64,000 nt of DNA from Pyrobaculum sp. 3827-6. Its GTDB lineage: Archaea > Thermoproteota > Thermoprotei > Thermoproteales > Thermoproteaceae. A program made the translations under genes and the position numbers. Where the stretch lies: positions 62,001 through 126,000 of the forward strand of contig NZ_JAOTQN010000004.1 of assembly GCF_025641885.1 (NCBI RefSeq). Reading direction: 5' to 3'. The notes under the pieces were generated by a model. It did no database searches, was not told where the DNA came from, and saw only the letters and a program-made list of their open reading frames with translations. Below, piece by piece: positions 32,633 to 40,937 of the stretch (positions within the stretch are counted from its first letter, which is position 1; every line of letters begins with the position of its first letter).

Positions 32633-33867
32633 GGGTTCCAGCCCTCCAGCGCCCAGCGCCAGAAGGGCTTCACCTCCACCATGCCCAGCTTGGCCTCTTG
32701 GTGGAGTGTCACCACGGTGGCCTTTCTCGCGCCTAGGCGCCTCGCGGCGCGGGCCAGCGCCTCCACCTCCCTCTCCATGTTCTCCTCGTGTAGCTCCGCG
32801 GCCACCTGCACGGCCTCCGCGGGCTGTCCCCCCACTGTTACGAGGAAGTCGACCTCCCACTTCTCCCCCGCGGCGTAGTATATCTCGGCGGGGGGCGAGG
32901 AGCTTAGGGCTCTGCGGAGTAGTTCGAGAAACACAGCGTTTTCCAAGTCGCGGCTCGGGTCTTTACGGCCCAGCAGTCCGTACCCTGTGTCTACTAGGTA
33001 GATCTTGCGCGGCGCGGCCTCCGCCTCTCTAGTTGACTTTGCAAATCTCTTGACTTGGAATAGGAAGAAGGCTTCCTCCAGATACTTGACGTAGTTTATC
33101 ACAGTCCTCTTGGTGACCCCCCTCTGCTTGAGCAGGCGGTGTAGCGAACTGTAGGTCAGGTACCTCCCATAGTTATTCAAGACGTAGGCAACCACGGCGT
33201 CGAGGGCGGCTCTGTTCCTCACGCCGTGGCGGTCGGCCACGTCTCTCACGACGACTGTGAGGAGGTATTCCTTCAACAGCCTGTAGGGATCCCCGCCAAG
33301 GGCCACCTCTGGGAAGCCCCCGAACTTGAGGTACTCCTCCTGCAACTTGGCAACGGCGTGTCTCTCAGGCCTCCACACGAGGTCGGGCCTCGGGTCGATG
33401 CCCTTGAAGTGGAGGTACTCCCTGAAGCTGAGGGGTAGGAGCAGATACGTCAATCCCCTGCCCCTCATCTCCCTAGCCACGTCGCCCGCCAGGAGCGCCG
33501 AGGTGGAGCCAGTTGCGTACACCGAGTAGCCCCTGTCAAGCAGGTACCGCACAGCCTTCTCCCACCCCTCCACCGCCTGCACCTCGTCGAGGTAAGCCGC
33601 CTTCGGCCCGCCGAGTCTCGCGTGCGCCTCGACGAGCACCTCCACGTCTCTTGGCTCAAACCCCTCGAAGAGGGGGTGCTCGAAATCTACGTAGATGCCT
33701 CCGCGTTGCGTCATTAGCCAATAGAGGTAGTAGGTCTTGCCGGCCCTCCTAGGCCCCGTGATGACCACGGCCTTCCCCGGCATCTCCTCCACCTTCAGTT
33801 CCCGCGGCTTCAGAGACGTGGGTATGTTGAAGTCTGCGAAGTAGCGGAGGACGTCCACAATATCCAC
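32623..33867 (-). CDS. Archaeal AAA-type ATPase with DUF4143 domain
   Basis: 414 residues. P-loop GPRRAGKT at 38-45, Walker B AAYLDEVQAVEGW near 94-106, sensor YATGST near 136, then a winged-helix-like middle (YSSLHRLLKQRGVTKRTVIN) and a C-terminal nuclease-like DUF4143 region with EVDFLV. These ATPases are common in archaeal genomes and of unclear role. The 3' end overlaps the permease by ten bases. A palindromic TATA region precedes the GTG start. Confidence 0.85.
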   Translation of the reverse strand: MDIVDVLRYFADFNIPTSLKPRELKVEEMPGKAVVITGPRRAGKTYYLYWLMTQRGGIYVDFEHPLFEGFEPRDVEVLVEAHARLGGPKAAYLDEVQAVEGWEKAVRYLLDRGYSVYATGSTSALLAGDVAREMRGRGLTYLLLPLSFREYLHFKGIDPRPDLVWRPERHAVAKLQEEYLKFGGFPEVALGGDPYRLLKEYLLTVVVRDVADRHGVRNRAALDAVVAYVLNNYGRYLTYSSLHRLLKQRGVTKRTVINYVKYLEEAFFLFQVKRFAKSTREAEAAPRKIYLVDTGYGLLGRKDPSRDLENAVFLELLRRALSSSPPAEIYYAAGEKWEVDFLVTVGGQPAEAVQVAAELHEENMEREVEALARAARRLGARKATVVTLHQEAKLGMVEVKPFWRWALEGWNPYS

Positions 33868-33880
33868 ATCCAGTAGAGAA

Positions 33881-33901
33881 CCAGGTGTTTATAAACTCTG
33901 G
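33881..33901 (-). promoter_or_regulatory. Palindromic TATA/operator of the AAA ATPase gene
   Basis: CCAGGTGTTTATAAACTCTG plus one G is an imperfect 21-base palindrome centred on GTTTATAAAC. Its centre is 23 bases from the GTG start at 33867, so the TATA box itself lies inside the symmetry. A dimeric repressor bound here would block TBP. The adjacent AACCAG and GGTTCC repeats add to the symmetry. Inferred from sequence only. Confidence 0.4.
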
Positions 33902-33928
33902 TGTTTTTTAGGGAACCAGATAAGGGGG

Positions 33929-34489
33929 CTAACCCGCCTTTCTGCCGACGCCTATGAGTAGAGGGATTCTCCTCTCCACAGCCACTGCGAAGTGGGTGGT
34001 CAGCACATCTCTTAGACACTGCTCGGTGCAACCGTGGGACCCGGCTAGGGGCATCCTCCCGAGGTCTACCTCCACCACGAGGAAGTAGCCCCCCGGCTTG
34101 AGCACTCTCCACACCTCCGCAACAGACCGGCCGTGGTCACCCCAGTGGTGCACCGTAAAGAGGGCGACCGCGACGTCGAAGGCGGCTTCTCTCGCCGGCA
34201 TCTTGAAGCTGACCCCGGCCACCGACGCGCCGGGCGCCCTCCTCTGTGCGTATTTCAACATGGGTGGGGAGGCGTCTACCCCCACCACCCGGTACCCCCT
34301 GCGCTCCAGCGCCTTGAGCAGTTCGCCTACCCCCGGGCCTATCTCCAGCACATACGCCCCGGGGCTTGCGAGCTCCGCGACTCTCCTCGCCGCGAGGCCA
34401 TAGGCCCAGTGGAAAAGCCGCATAGCCACCAAGACGTTGTAAAACGCGGCGGTGCCGCCGTCGAAGGTCTCCATTTCCACCGCCTCCAA
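33929..34489 (-). CDS. Class I SAM-dependent methyltransferase
   Basis: 186 residues. Motif I VLEIGPGVGELLKAL is near 48-62, the acidic end of strand 2 is VVGVDAS, and the post-motif ALFTVHHWGD and VLKPGGYFLVVEVD match small-molecule or ubiquinone/menaquinone-type methyltransferases. Target not determinable. It lies 30 bases downstream of the ArsA operon on the same strand and may be its last gene. Confidence 0.85.
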   Translation of the reverse strand: MEAVEMETFDGGTAAFYNVLVAMRLFHWAYGLAARRVAELASPGAYVLEIGPGVGELLKALERRGYRVVGVDASPPMLKYAQRRAPGASVAGVSFKMPAREAAFDVAVALFTVHHWGDHGRSVAEVWRVLKPGGYFLVVEVDLGRMPLAGSHGCTEQCLRDVLTTHFAVAVERRIPLLIGVGRKAG

Positions 34490-34518
34490 GCCCTTTGTGG
34501 TTAAAAAGCTTTGTTAAA

Positions 34519-34950
34519 CTAGTGGCAACGGCTGTGTGTGATGTACTGAAGCGCCGACAGGTCTCTCAGCCCCTCTATGGTGATTTTCAGAGTCCTATCC
34601 GTGTGGTCGCAGTAGAACTGCAGGGTGAGCCTCAGCCTCCCCCCGCGCTCCTCCACCGCGTAGTGGCCGGGGTGGCCGTTTACGGTTATGGGGATGCCCC
34701 GCCCCTCCTTCCTGCCCGGCCTCGCCTTGATCTTTAGGGTGTACGCCTCTGCGCCGTCTTTTATGAAGTGCATAACCTCCCCGTCCCTCACCCACTTTAC
34801 TCCGTCTACCTCCCTGTGGCGGAAGACGTCGGAGGCCATAGGCATTATGACAAGCCGCCAGTTCGGCGGGGCCGTCAGAACGATGAAGTTGTAAAGCCCG
34901 AGAATCCGGTTCCCCACTGCGATTGCGTGCCAGCTGTAGTCAGTGTGCAT
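34519..34950 (-). CDS. Hypothetical protein of the ArsA-like operon
   Basis: 143 residues, soluble, beta-rich in the second half (YTLKIKARPG, GHYAVEERGGRLRLTLQFY). No family recognised. It overlaps the upstream 84-residue gene by eleven bases and is the fifth gene of a tightly packed operon with two ArsA-type ATPases, so a role in the same process is likely. Confidence 0.7.
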   Translation of the reverse strand: MHTDYSWHAIAVGNRILGLYNFIVLTAPPNWRLVIMPMASDVFRHREVDGVKWVRDGEVMHFIKDGAEAYTLKIKARPGRKEGRGIPITVNGHPGHYAVEERGGRLRLTLQFYCDHTDRTLKITIEGLRDLSALQYITHSRCH

Positions 34951-35194
34951 GGTACTCCCCCAGCAGGTCGAAAATGTCGTGCTCCTTCACAGCCTCCTTC
35001 CTAAGCTCGGAGAAGGTGGGGTATATGTATGGCAGGAGGCGCAGGGAGTAGTAAGTCGTCAAGAAGGGTATACCCACAAAGTCGCCGAAGACGAGGATCT
35101 CCAGCAGTAGCCTAACCTCCCGGTGGAGCTTCGCCGTCTCTCTGTAGAGGTCGAGGAAGAGGAGGCCGAAGAGGAAGTCCCGGAGAGCTCTCAT
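34940..35194 (-). CDS. Small ArsA-associated protein, paralogue of the gene at 37169
   Basis: 84 residues. The central segment GDFVGIPFLTTYYSLRLLPY, followed by IYPTF, aligns with GDMLGIPILPPYYSMRLLPY, followed by VFPNI, in the 82-residue protein at the other end of the operon. Both are mostly helical with a hydrophobic middle and may bind membranes. The stop overlaps downstream and the start overlaps ArsA-2 by four bases. It may act as an adaptor or client of the ATPase beside it; that is inference from pairing. Confidence 0.75.
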   Translation of the reverse strand: MRALRDFLFGLLFLDLYRETAKLHREVRLLLEILVFGDFVGIPFLTTYYSLRLLPYIYPTFSELRKEAVKEHDIFDLLGEYHAH

Positions 35195-36171
35195 GAAACA
35201 AGCTCCTTCATAAACTGCCTCAGCCTCTCCAGCCCCACTATGTCTTCGGGGAAGAGCCTCACGGAGGCCAGGATGTGGGGCGCGAAGGAGCGCCTAACCA
35301 GCTCGAGATTTTTCTGCTGCTCGTCGTATTTACTCTTTAGGAAGCCGGTGGCGTCTCTCTCAGCCTCCTCCCTGGGGATTACCATGTTCACCACCACGCC
35401 GCCGAACGGTATTTCGTAGGCCTTCACCATTTCTATAAACCTCTGCACCACGGAGATAGACAGCACGGTGGGTATCGTCACGAAGACAAAACGCGTGGCG
35501 GCCGGGTCGGTTAACACGGCGCGGACCTTCATATACCTCTGGTAGAGATCCTGCAACTCGTGGAGGACGGGGTCCTTCTCAATCTCCTCCTTCACCTTCT
35601 CCTTACGGAATGACAGCTGCTCCTTTAGGGACAGGGTCTCCATCCTCATCTTAATAGTCCTCTGAAGCCACGCGCCGTAGAGCTTAGACAAGCCGATGAG
35701 CCTCACCGCGTTGGCCACCGCCGCCATGTCGAAAACAACTCTGTCGAAGTTGGCGCCCTCCTTCAGGACAACGTCCATCATCTTGTCGAAGGCGGCGGCC
35801 TCGTGAAACGCCGGGTTAGTAGTGGCTATGTCCACCAGAGGCTTTATGTCTACAGAAAGCTCAGCCATCTTAAGCATTTCCCTAAGCAACGTGGTGATCC
35901 TCGTCTTGTACCTCTCCACAATGTCGTCGTACTGCACCTCCACGGCCCAGAGGTTGCGCGCCCCCGCCACCTCCTTAACCACGCCCCCGGACAAGTCCTG
36001 TCCAAACACGGAAGACAGGGAGTGCACAGGGTTGAAGCTGGCGAGCAATGTCTTTTCCCCAGCCGCCTCGGCTAGGTACAGCGCCGTGGCGGCCGCGACG
36101 ACGGTCTTACCCACGCCGCCCTTGCCGCCGAAGAAGAGGAACTTAATCCTCTGCCCCAGTAGCTGCTTCAT
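35191..36171 (-). CDS. ArsA/Get3-like ATPase, second copy, degenerate switch II
   Basis: 326 residues. The deviant Walker A is GGKGGVGKT at 15-23 and switch I is NPVHSLSSVFG near 46. Where ArsA/Get3 have DTAPTGH, this protein has FDMAAVANAVRL, losing the Pro and His, so nucleotide-driven movement may be changed. ArsA-family ATPases drive anion export or tail-anchored protein insertion; no ArsB pump is nearby, making a Get3-like or unknown role more likely. It overlaps its neighbours on both sides by four bases. Confidence 0.85.
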   Translation of the reverse strand: MKQLLGQRIKFLFFGGKGGVGKTVVAAATALYLAEAAGEKTLLASFNPVHSLSSVFGQDLSGGVVKEVAGARNLWAVEVQYDDIVERYKTRITTLLREMLKMAELSVDIKPLVDIATTNPAFHEAAAFDKMMDVVLKEGANFDRVVFDMAAVANAVRLIGLSKLYGAWLQRTIKMRMETLSLKEQLSFRKEKVKEEIEKDPVLHELQDLYQRYMKVRAVLTDPAATRFVFVTIPTVLSISVVQRFIEMVKAYEIPFGGVVVNMVIPREEAERDATGFLKSKYDEQQKNLELVRRSFAPHILASVRLFPEDIVGLERLRQFMKELVS

Positions 36172-37172
36172 AGGTACTCCTCCACCCTCCTCGAAGGCTT
36201 CCAGAGCTCCTCAGCAACGCCCCTAAGCACCTCCAGCCCCTTGGGTTCCCTGTTCAACATGGGTATCACAGCTACGAGGTATTTGCCAAACTTATCCACA
36301 ATCTCCGCTACGTACTTCCTCTGCTCCTCCACCCTCCTCTTGATGTAGGCAGGCGCATCCGGCCGCTTGGCGAGGTCGGGGGGGTACACCTGGTTGAGGA
36401 CAATCCCGGTGAGCTTAAGCCCCAGGGAGTCGAACATCTCCAGTGCCTTCTCCGTGTCGACAATAGTCATCCGCTCAGGTGTCATGACCATCATAAACGC
36501 CGTGGTCTTGGTATTCAAAATAATGTCTCTAAACTTGACAATGCGCCCCCTGATGTACTCCAGCTCGTTTAATATCTCGTCTTCGTAGGTCAGCTTCTGC
36601 CTTTTTAGAGACGCCGCCACCCTCCCGTACTCGTAGGCCTGCTTCCTCAACTCGGTAATCTTCTCAACCCACTGGCTCAACACGTCTGCAATTGCGATCA
36701 TCCTGATGCCGTGCCCAAAGGGGGGCATGTCGAAGACGTAGTAGTCGTACTTGCCCTCCGACACCACATCCACCATGGCGTCGTACACCGCGCTTTCGTA
36801 CATCGCAGGCTCAGCCGCCGCGCTGTCGATGTACTCCTCAATATCCTTAGGCAGAGCGTCGAGGCGGTACATGTCGATAATCTTCTTCTTTATCGAGGCG
36901 ACGTACTCGTTGATCTTCTTATCAGCGTCTATCTCCATCACCCAGAGGTTATCCGCCAGCTTCACCTCCCCCTTCCCAAAGACGTTCTGCTCAAACACGT
37001 CGCTAAGCGACGCCTGGGGATCGGTGCTGAAGACCAGCGTCTTTTTGCCCATAGACGAGAGTTTTAGAGACGTGGCGGCGCTCAGCGTGGTCTTCCCAAG
37101 ACCCCCCTTACCCGCGTAGATAAACACCCTCAGGCTGGGGTTCTCCTGCAACAAGCCAGAAAGCCCCTTCAT
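36168..37172 (-). CDS. ArsA/Get3-like ATPase, first copy
   Basis: 334 residues. Deviant Walker A AGKGGLGKTT at 20-29, switch I STDPQASLSDVF near 49, switch II FDMPPFGHGIRM near 150 with the conserved Pro, Gly and His. The long helical middle (residues 165-220) could form the hydrophobic client-binding region of Get3. No CxxC dimer motif is visible. Overlaps with the genes on both sides (four bases each) define an operon with a second ArsA copy and two small paralogues. Confidence 0.87.
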   Translation of the reverse strand: MKGLSGLLQENPSLRVFIYAGKGGLGKTTLSAATSLKLSSMGKKTLVFSTDPQASLSDVFEQNVFGKGEVKLADNLWVMEIDADKKINEYVASIKKKIIDMYRLDALPKDIEEYIDSAAAEPAMYESAVYDAMVDVVSEGKYDYYVFDMPPFGHGIRMIAIADVLSQWVEKITELRKQAYEYGRVAASLKRQKLTYEDEILNELEYIRGRIVKFRDIILNTKTTAFMMVMTPERMTIVDTEKALEMFDSLGLKLTGIVLNQVYPPDLAKRPDAPAYIKRRVEEQRKYVAEIVDKFGKYLVAVIPMLNREPKGLEVLRGVAEELWKPSRRVEEYL

Positions 37173-37417
37173 GTCACCAGGTCTGTGAAGTCCCTCTCCC
37201 TCAGCATGTACCTCTTCCAGTTCTGGATATTTGGAAAGACGTAGGGCAGAAGCCTCATGGAGTAGTAAGGCGGCAGGATGGGGATCCCCAACATGTCGCC
37301 CAGGGTGATGATCATGAATAGGTTGTCTATCTGCGCCTTCACCTTCAAAATCGCCGTCGACTGGCCGTGCACCGTGAGGCCCTCGACCACCTCCCTCAAC
37401 CTATCTAAGAGACCCAT
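37169..37417 (-). CDS. Small ArsA-associated protein, first gene of the operon
   Basis: 82 residues, helical, with hydrophobic centre LGDMLGIPILPPYYSMRLLP that matches its paralogue at 34940. The two small proteins bracket the two ATPases, suggesting a duplicated ATPase-plus-partner unit. It overlaps the first ArsA gene by four bases. The start is 22 bases from the CstA stop. Confidence 0.78.
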   Translation of the reverse strand: MGLLDRLREVVEGLTVHGQSTAILKVKAQIDNLFMIITLGDMLGIPILPPYYSMRLLPYVFPNIQNWKRYMLRERDFTDLVT

Positions 37418-37439
37418 GGTTTCTATGCTACTTCTGTAT

Positions 37440-39203
37440 TTATTTGTTTGCTCTGTATTTAGCCCAGCCCGTTATTAGGTAGTAGGTCATCACCACGCCC
37501 AGCACCAGCAGGAGCGCGCCGAACGCCGCCGACAGGAGGTTAGACACCTGTATCAAGCCCTGGCCGTAGAGCTTCGCCGCCGCGGCTTGTACGCCGATGG
37601 GCTTGTTGTTAATGGCGTAGAGCGCGTAGACGTAGGTCTCCCAAGCGAGGGCGGCCAGCGTCGTAATCGCCATGAATATGCCCGGGATGAATACATATGC
37701 ACTGGGCTTCTTTATACTGCCAAGAAATATGGCTACTAGCAACAGGGCTAGTCCGGCGAGTAGCTGGTTGGTCCCTCCGAAGAAGATCCACAGATTTGTC
37801 CAGCTCCCGACGAACGCAAGGAAACCTGCAAGTATCAATATAACAATGGGCGATATGTATCTATTGCCCAGCGGGCTTTCTTCAAACAACTCAGCCATGA
37901 TTAGCCGGAAAACTCTCACGAAGAGCATTGAAGTTATGAGACCCATCACAGTGACAAATATGCCGTACAGGATGTTCATATAGACGTCGGGCACCTTCAG
38001 GAGGTTGCTTGTCAATAACGTGGCTCCCTGCACATAGGCGGCGGCCCCAGCGGGAGGCTGCGACAAGACCATAATCGCGGCGATTGAGGAGAGCGCCACC
38101 GCGCCCTCTGTCATCATGGCGCCGCCTCCGACCGGCAGGGCGTCTGTCTCGTACTCCAATTGTTTAGAAGTCAAGCCGGAGGATACGAGGCTGTGCCAGC
38201 CGGAGATTGCGCCGCACGCAATAGTGACAAATAAGATGGGCCACAGGGGGCCGCCTTGTGGGTTCTTCAACGGATCTACGTAGAGAGATGTAAAGGACTG
38301 TTGCTTAATGGTGAGGCCGGTCAAGGGGCTGAATATAGCCGCCAGCAATACCAACACCAATGCAATTATAGACGGCAGGTACCCCACGTAAACCGTTGGG
38401 AGTAGGAACCTAGGCATCGGCGTAATTGCCGAGATGTAGTACAGTATGGAAAGTATCACAAGCCAGAAGAGGACGGTGGCGGTGCCAGGCCACGTGAGCT
38501 TGGGATCGAAGTTATAGGTCTTGAAGAAGTCAGGACTGTCTAGGAAGTTGGTACCTGGTTGCCTGACCGCGGGGACCAGCGCCACAGTGAAATAGCCAAC
38601 TAAAACAATGAGGAGGGCTACCGCGGTGGCTACCAACACGTCCATGCGCCTCTGGAATATCAAGTAGCCGAAGACGACGCCGCCGAAGAGGACGAAGAGG
38701 ACTGCCGTGAAGGTGCCGGGCACTCTGTTTAACACATCTATGATAACCCACTCAAACACGGCGGTGATGATTATTAGGTAGAAGATGAGATAGACGAGGA
38801 GGATTTTCCTCGCCCTGTCACCCAGCAGTTTGTAGGTAATGGGACCCATGGAGCGGCCCTCGCTTCTCACCGACATCATCATTGCCGAGTAGTCCTGGGC
38901 CCAGCCTATGAACATGTTGCCGAAGATCACCCAGAGCAGGGCGGGCACCCAGCCGAAGAACAACACGGCGGTTAGAGGCCCCACGATGGGGCCGAGCGCC
39001 GCCACTGACTTGAACTGGTAGCCAAAGAGGACGTATTTAGAGACGGGGAAGTACTCCACGCCGTCGAAGTACATCCTCGCCGGTGTCGGCCTGTTGGGGT
39101 CGGCTTCCCAGATCTTTTTATCAATCCACCTTGCGTAGAAGCGATAGGTCAAAAAATACAGTATTAAACCCAACAGGACGTAGGGTGCTGGAGTGTCGAG
39201 CAT
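37440..39203 (-). CDS. cstA: CstA-family transporter
   Basis: 587 residues with about 16 hydrophobic segments. The N-terminus YRFYARWIDKKIW and the stretch FGYQFKSVAALGPIVGPLTA are characteristic of the carbon-starvation protein family, which imports peptides or pyruvate. Middle motifs CGAISGWHSLVSSG also fit. It is shorter than E. coli CstA but normal for archaeal members. ATG 39203; the AT-rich space upstream should hold its promoter. Confidence 0.92.
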   Translation of the reverse strand: MLDTPAPYVLLGLILYFLTYRFYARWIDKKIWEADPNRPTPARMYFDGVEYFPVSKYVLFGYQFKSVAALGPIVGPLTAVLFFGWVPALLWVIFGNMFIGWAQDYSAMMMSVRSEGRSMGPITYKLLGDRARKILLVYLIFYLIIITAVFEWVIIDVLNRVPGTFTAVLFVLFGGVVFGYLIFQRRMDVLVATAVALLIVLVGYFTVALVPAVRQPGTNFLDSPDFFKTYNFDPKLTWPGTATVLFWLVILSILYYISAITPMPRFLLPTVYVGYLPSIIALVLVLLAAIFSPLTGLTIKQQSFTSLYVDPLKNPQGGPLWPILFVTIACGAISGWHSLVSSGLTSKQLEYETDALPVGGGAMMTEGAVALSSIAAIMVLSQPPAGAAAYVQGATLLTSNLLKVPDVYMNILYGIFVTVMGLITSMLFVRVFRLIMAELFEESPLGNRYISPIVILILAGFLAFVGSWTNLWIFFGGTNQLLAGLALLLVAIFLGSIKKPSAYVFIPGIFMAITTLAALAWETYVYALYAINNKPIGVQAAAAKLYGQGLIQVSNLLSAAFGALLLVLGVVMTYYLITGWAKYRANK

Positions 39204-39297
39204 GTGGTACGTCTCTTTGCCATTAATAACAATTCATTTAGCCTAATCTTGTTACTCTGCGGTTTTACAAACTTTAACTATAGCCAAAATTCAGAAT

Positions 39298-39822
39298 TTA
39301 TAATGATAGACTATTGTAAAATTTCAGCGAGGCCTCCACCACGCGGCGGCAGTCCACGTAGGGAAACAGCAACTGGACGAGGTGGTTAGACGCAGTCACG
39401 CGCCACACACCCAAGCTGTCGGCGAGCTCCAGCGCCTTGTCCACCACCTCTCGGGGGCCTGAAGTATTGACCAGATAGTAGTTGCCAACCCTCCGGCCTC
39501 CCCCCGACCTAGACGCGTCGAAGACGCCTAAGTCGCGGCTCGTCTTGAACCTAACTAGGGCGTAGGGCCTCCTGCCAGCCGCCACAGAGGCGGCGAGGTT
39601 TATGGGGTTGTCCCACGGCAACCTGTTTATTAAGAGCTCCAGCTTGACGCCGCCGCAGTTCAAGTCGAGGAAGAGCGAGGCCGGGTTTCCAATACTCCTC
39701 ACAACCTCGCACTGGCAACGACGCGCCGCCCTCGCGTTGTACCAGCGGGCCGCTAGATGAGAGGCGGAGTACCACCCACCCATCAGCAGTATGAGTGCTA
39801 TTATTAGGTCAAGGGGCGTCAC
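39298..39822 (-). CDS. Membrane-anchored protein of unknown function
   Basis: 174 residues from GTG 39822, which overlaps the mqnC stop (GTGA). One N-terminal membrane helix (residues 3-20), then a soluble domain of alternating strands and helices with CQCEVVR and CGGVKLELL. The longer frame from 40023 is only a shadow of mqnC. Coupling to mqnC suggests but does not prove a link with quinone biosynthesis. Confidence 0.7.
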   Translation of the reverse strand: MTPLDLIIALILLMGGWYSASHLAARWYNARAARRCQCEVVRSIGNPASLFLDLNCGGVKLELLINRLPWDNPINLAASVAAGRRPYALVRFKTSRDLGVFDASRSGGGRRVGNYYLVNTSGPREVVDKALELADSLGVWRVTASNHLVQLLFPYVDCRRVVEASLKFYNSLSL

Positions 39823-40853
39823 GACGCCGGCCGGTACCAGTTGTCCCTCTCCACCGGGGTGAACCCGGCCGACTTGATTATATTGACGACGTCGGCCCTC
39901 CTGTCTATGGGGGCCTCGGCTCTTTTCCACTCCAGCACCTTCTCCTCGTACAGTGTGCCGCCGAAGTCGTCCGCGCCGAAGTACAGCGCCAGCTGCGCCG
40001 TCTCGGGCCCCGTGGTGAGCCACCCCGCCTGTATGTGGGGGATCAGCCCCTCGAAGACTATCCGGGCCACGGCCACCATTCTGAGAAGCGTCGCGGATGT
40101 CTTGGGGTGGGGGATCTTCCTACCCAGCTCGCTCGTCCCAGGCTCGAAGTTCCAGGCGATAAACGCCATGAAGCCCCCGGTCCTCCGCTGAAGCTCTGCA
40201 ATTTTGTACATGTGCTCGGCTATGTCGCTCGGCGTCTCTACGTGGCCGTACATCATGGTGGCCGAGGTGTAGATGCCGAGTTTATGCGCCTCCTCCATAA
40301 TCCTCAGCCACGTGGCGCTGTCTATCTTCCTAGGCGCGATCGCCCTCCTCACCCTATCCACGAGGATCTCCCCGCCGCCCCCCGGCATGGTGTCCATGCC
40401 CGCCGCCTTGAGCCTCTCAAGCACCTCGCGGTACGTGGCCCTCTCCCTCCGGGAGAGGTACTCCACCTCAAGCGGCGAGAGGGCGTGGATGGCGATGTGA
40501 GGGGCCTTCGCCTTGAGGGTGCGGAAAAGCTCTTCGAAATACTCAATCCCGATGTCGGGGTTCACCCCGCCCTGGATGAGCACCTGTCTAAGGCCGTGGG
40601 CCGCGTCCACCGCCAGCACGCGCTTAACCGCCTCCTCCACCGTGTAGCTGTAGGCCTCCCTGTGCCCCGGCGGGCGGTAGAAGGCGCAGAAGCTACAGCC
40701 CACGACGCAGACGTTGGTGTAGTTCAGCACCATGTTGCTGATGTACGTGGCGACGTTTCCATAAAGCCTCTTCCGAATTTCGTACGCCCTCCTCCCTAGG
40801 GCCCAGAGATCCTCTTTCAAAAGCATCTCGATATCCCCTCTCCCGTACTCCAC
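39819..40853 (-). CDS. mqnC: Cyclic dehypoxanthinyl futalosine synthase, radical SAM
   Basis: 344 residues. The iron-sulfur motif CVVGCSFCAFYRPPGHREAY contains the C-x3-C-x2-C of radical SAM enzymes, and QVLIQGGVNPDIGIEYFEEL, GGGGEILVD and YGHVETPSD fit MqnC. It closes the dehypoxanthine futalosine ring in menaquinone synthesis. The frame opens at 40898, but GTG 40853 lies 25 bases after the box ACTTATAAG, so the shorter form is preferred. It is divergent from mqnE. Confidence 0.88.
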   Translation of the reverse strand: MEYGRGDIEMLLKEDLWALGRRAYEIRKRLYGNVATYISNMVLNYTNVCVVGCSFCAFYRPPGHREAYSYTVEEAVKRVLAVDAAHGLRQVLIQGGVNPDIGIEYFEELFRTLKAKAPHIAIHALSPLEVEYLSRRERATYREVLERLKAAGMDTMPGGGGEILVDRVRRAIAPRKIDSATWLRIMEEAHKLGIYTSATMMYGHVETPSDIAEHMYKIAELQRRTGGFMAFIAWNFEPGTSELGRKIPHPKTSATLLRMVAVARIVFEGLIPHIQAGWLTTGPETAQLALYFGADDFGGTLYEEKVLEWKRAEAPIDRRADVVNIIKSAGFTPVERDNWYRPAS

Positions 40854-40937
40854 AGACCGGCGTCGTGTGCGTCTTATAAGTTTTGTAGTTAGCCACACGT
40901 TGACAGAAATTTAAAAAGGGCGAAACGCGGGGCGTAC

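Noticed and set aside
39823-40023. N-terminal extension of the membrane-anchored gene downstream of mqnC
   Set aside because: Translation of this part is Arg/Gly/His-rich and out of frame within mqnC; the GTG overlapping the mqnC stop gives a normal membrane helix start.
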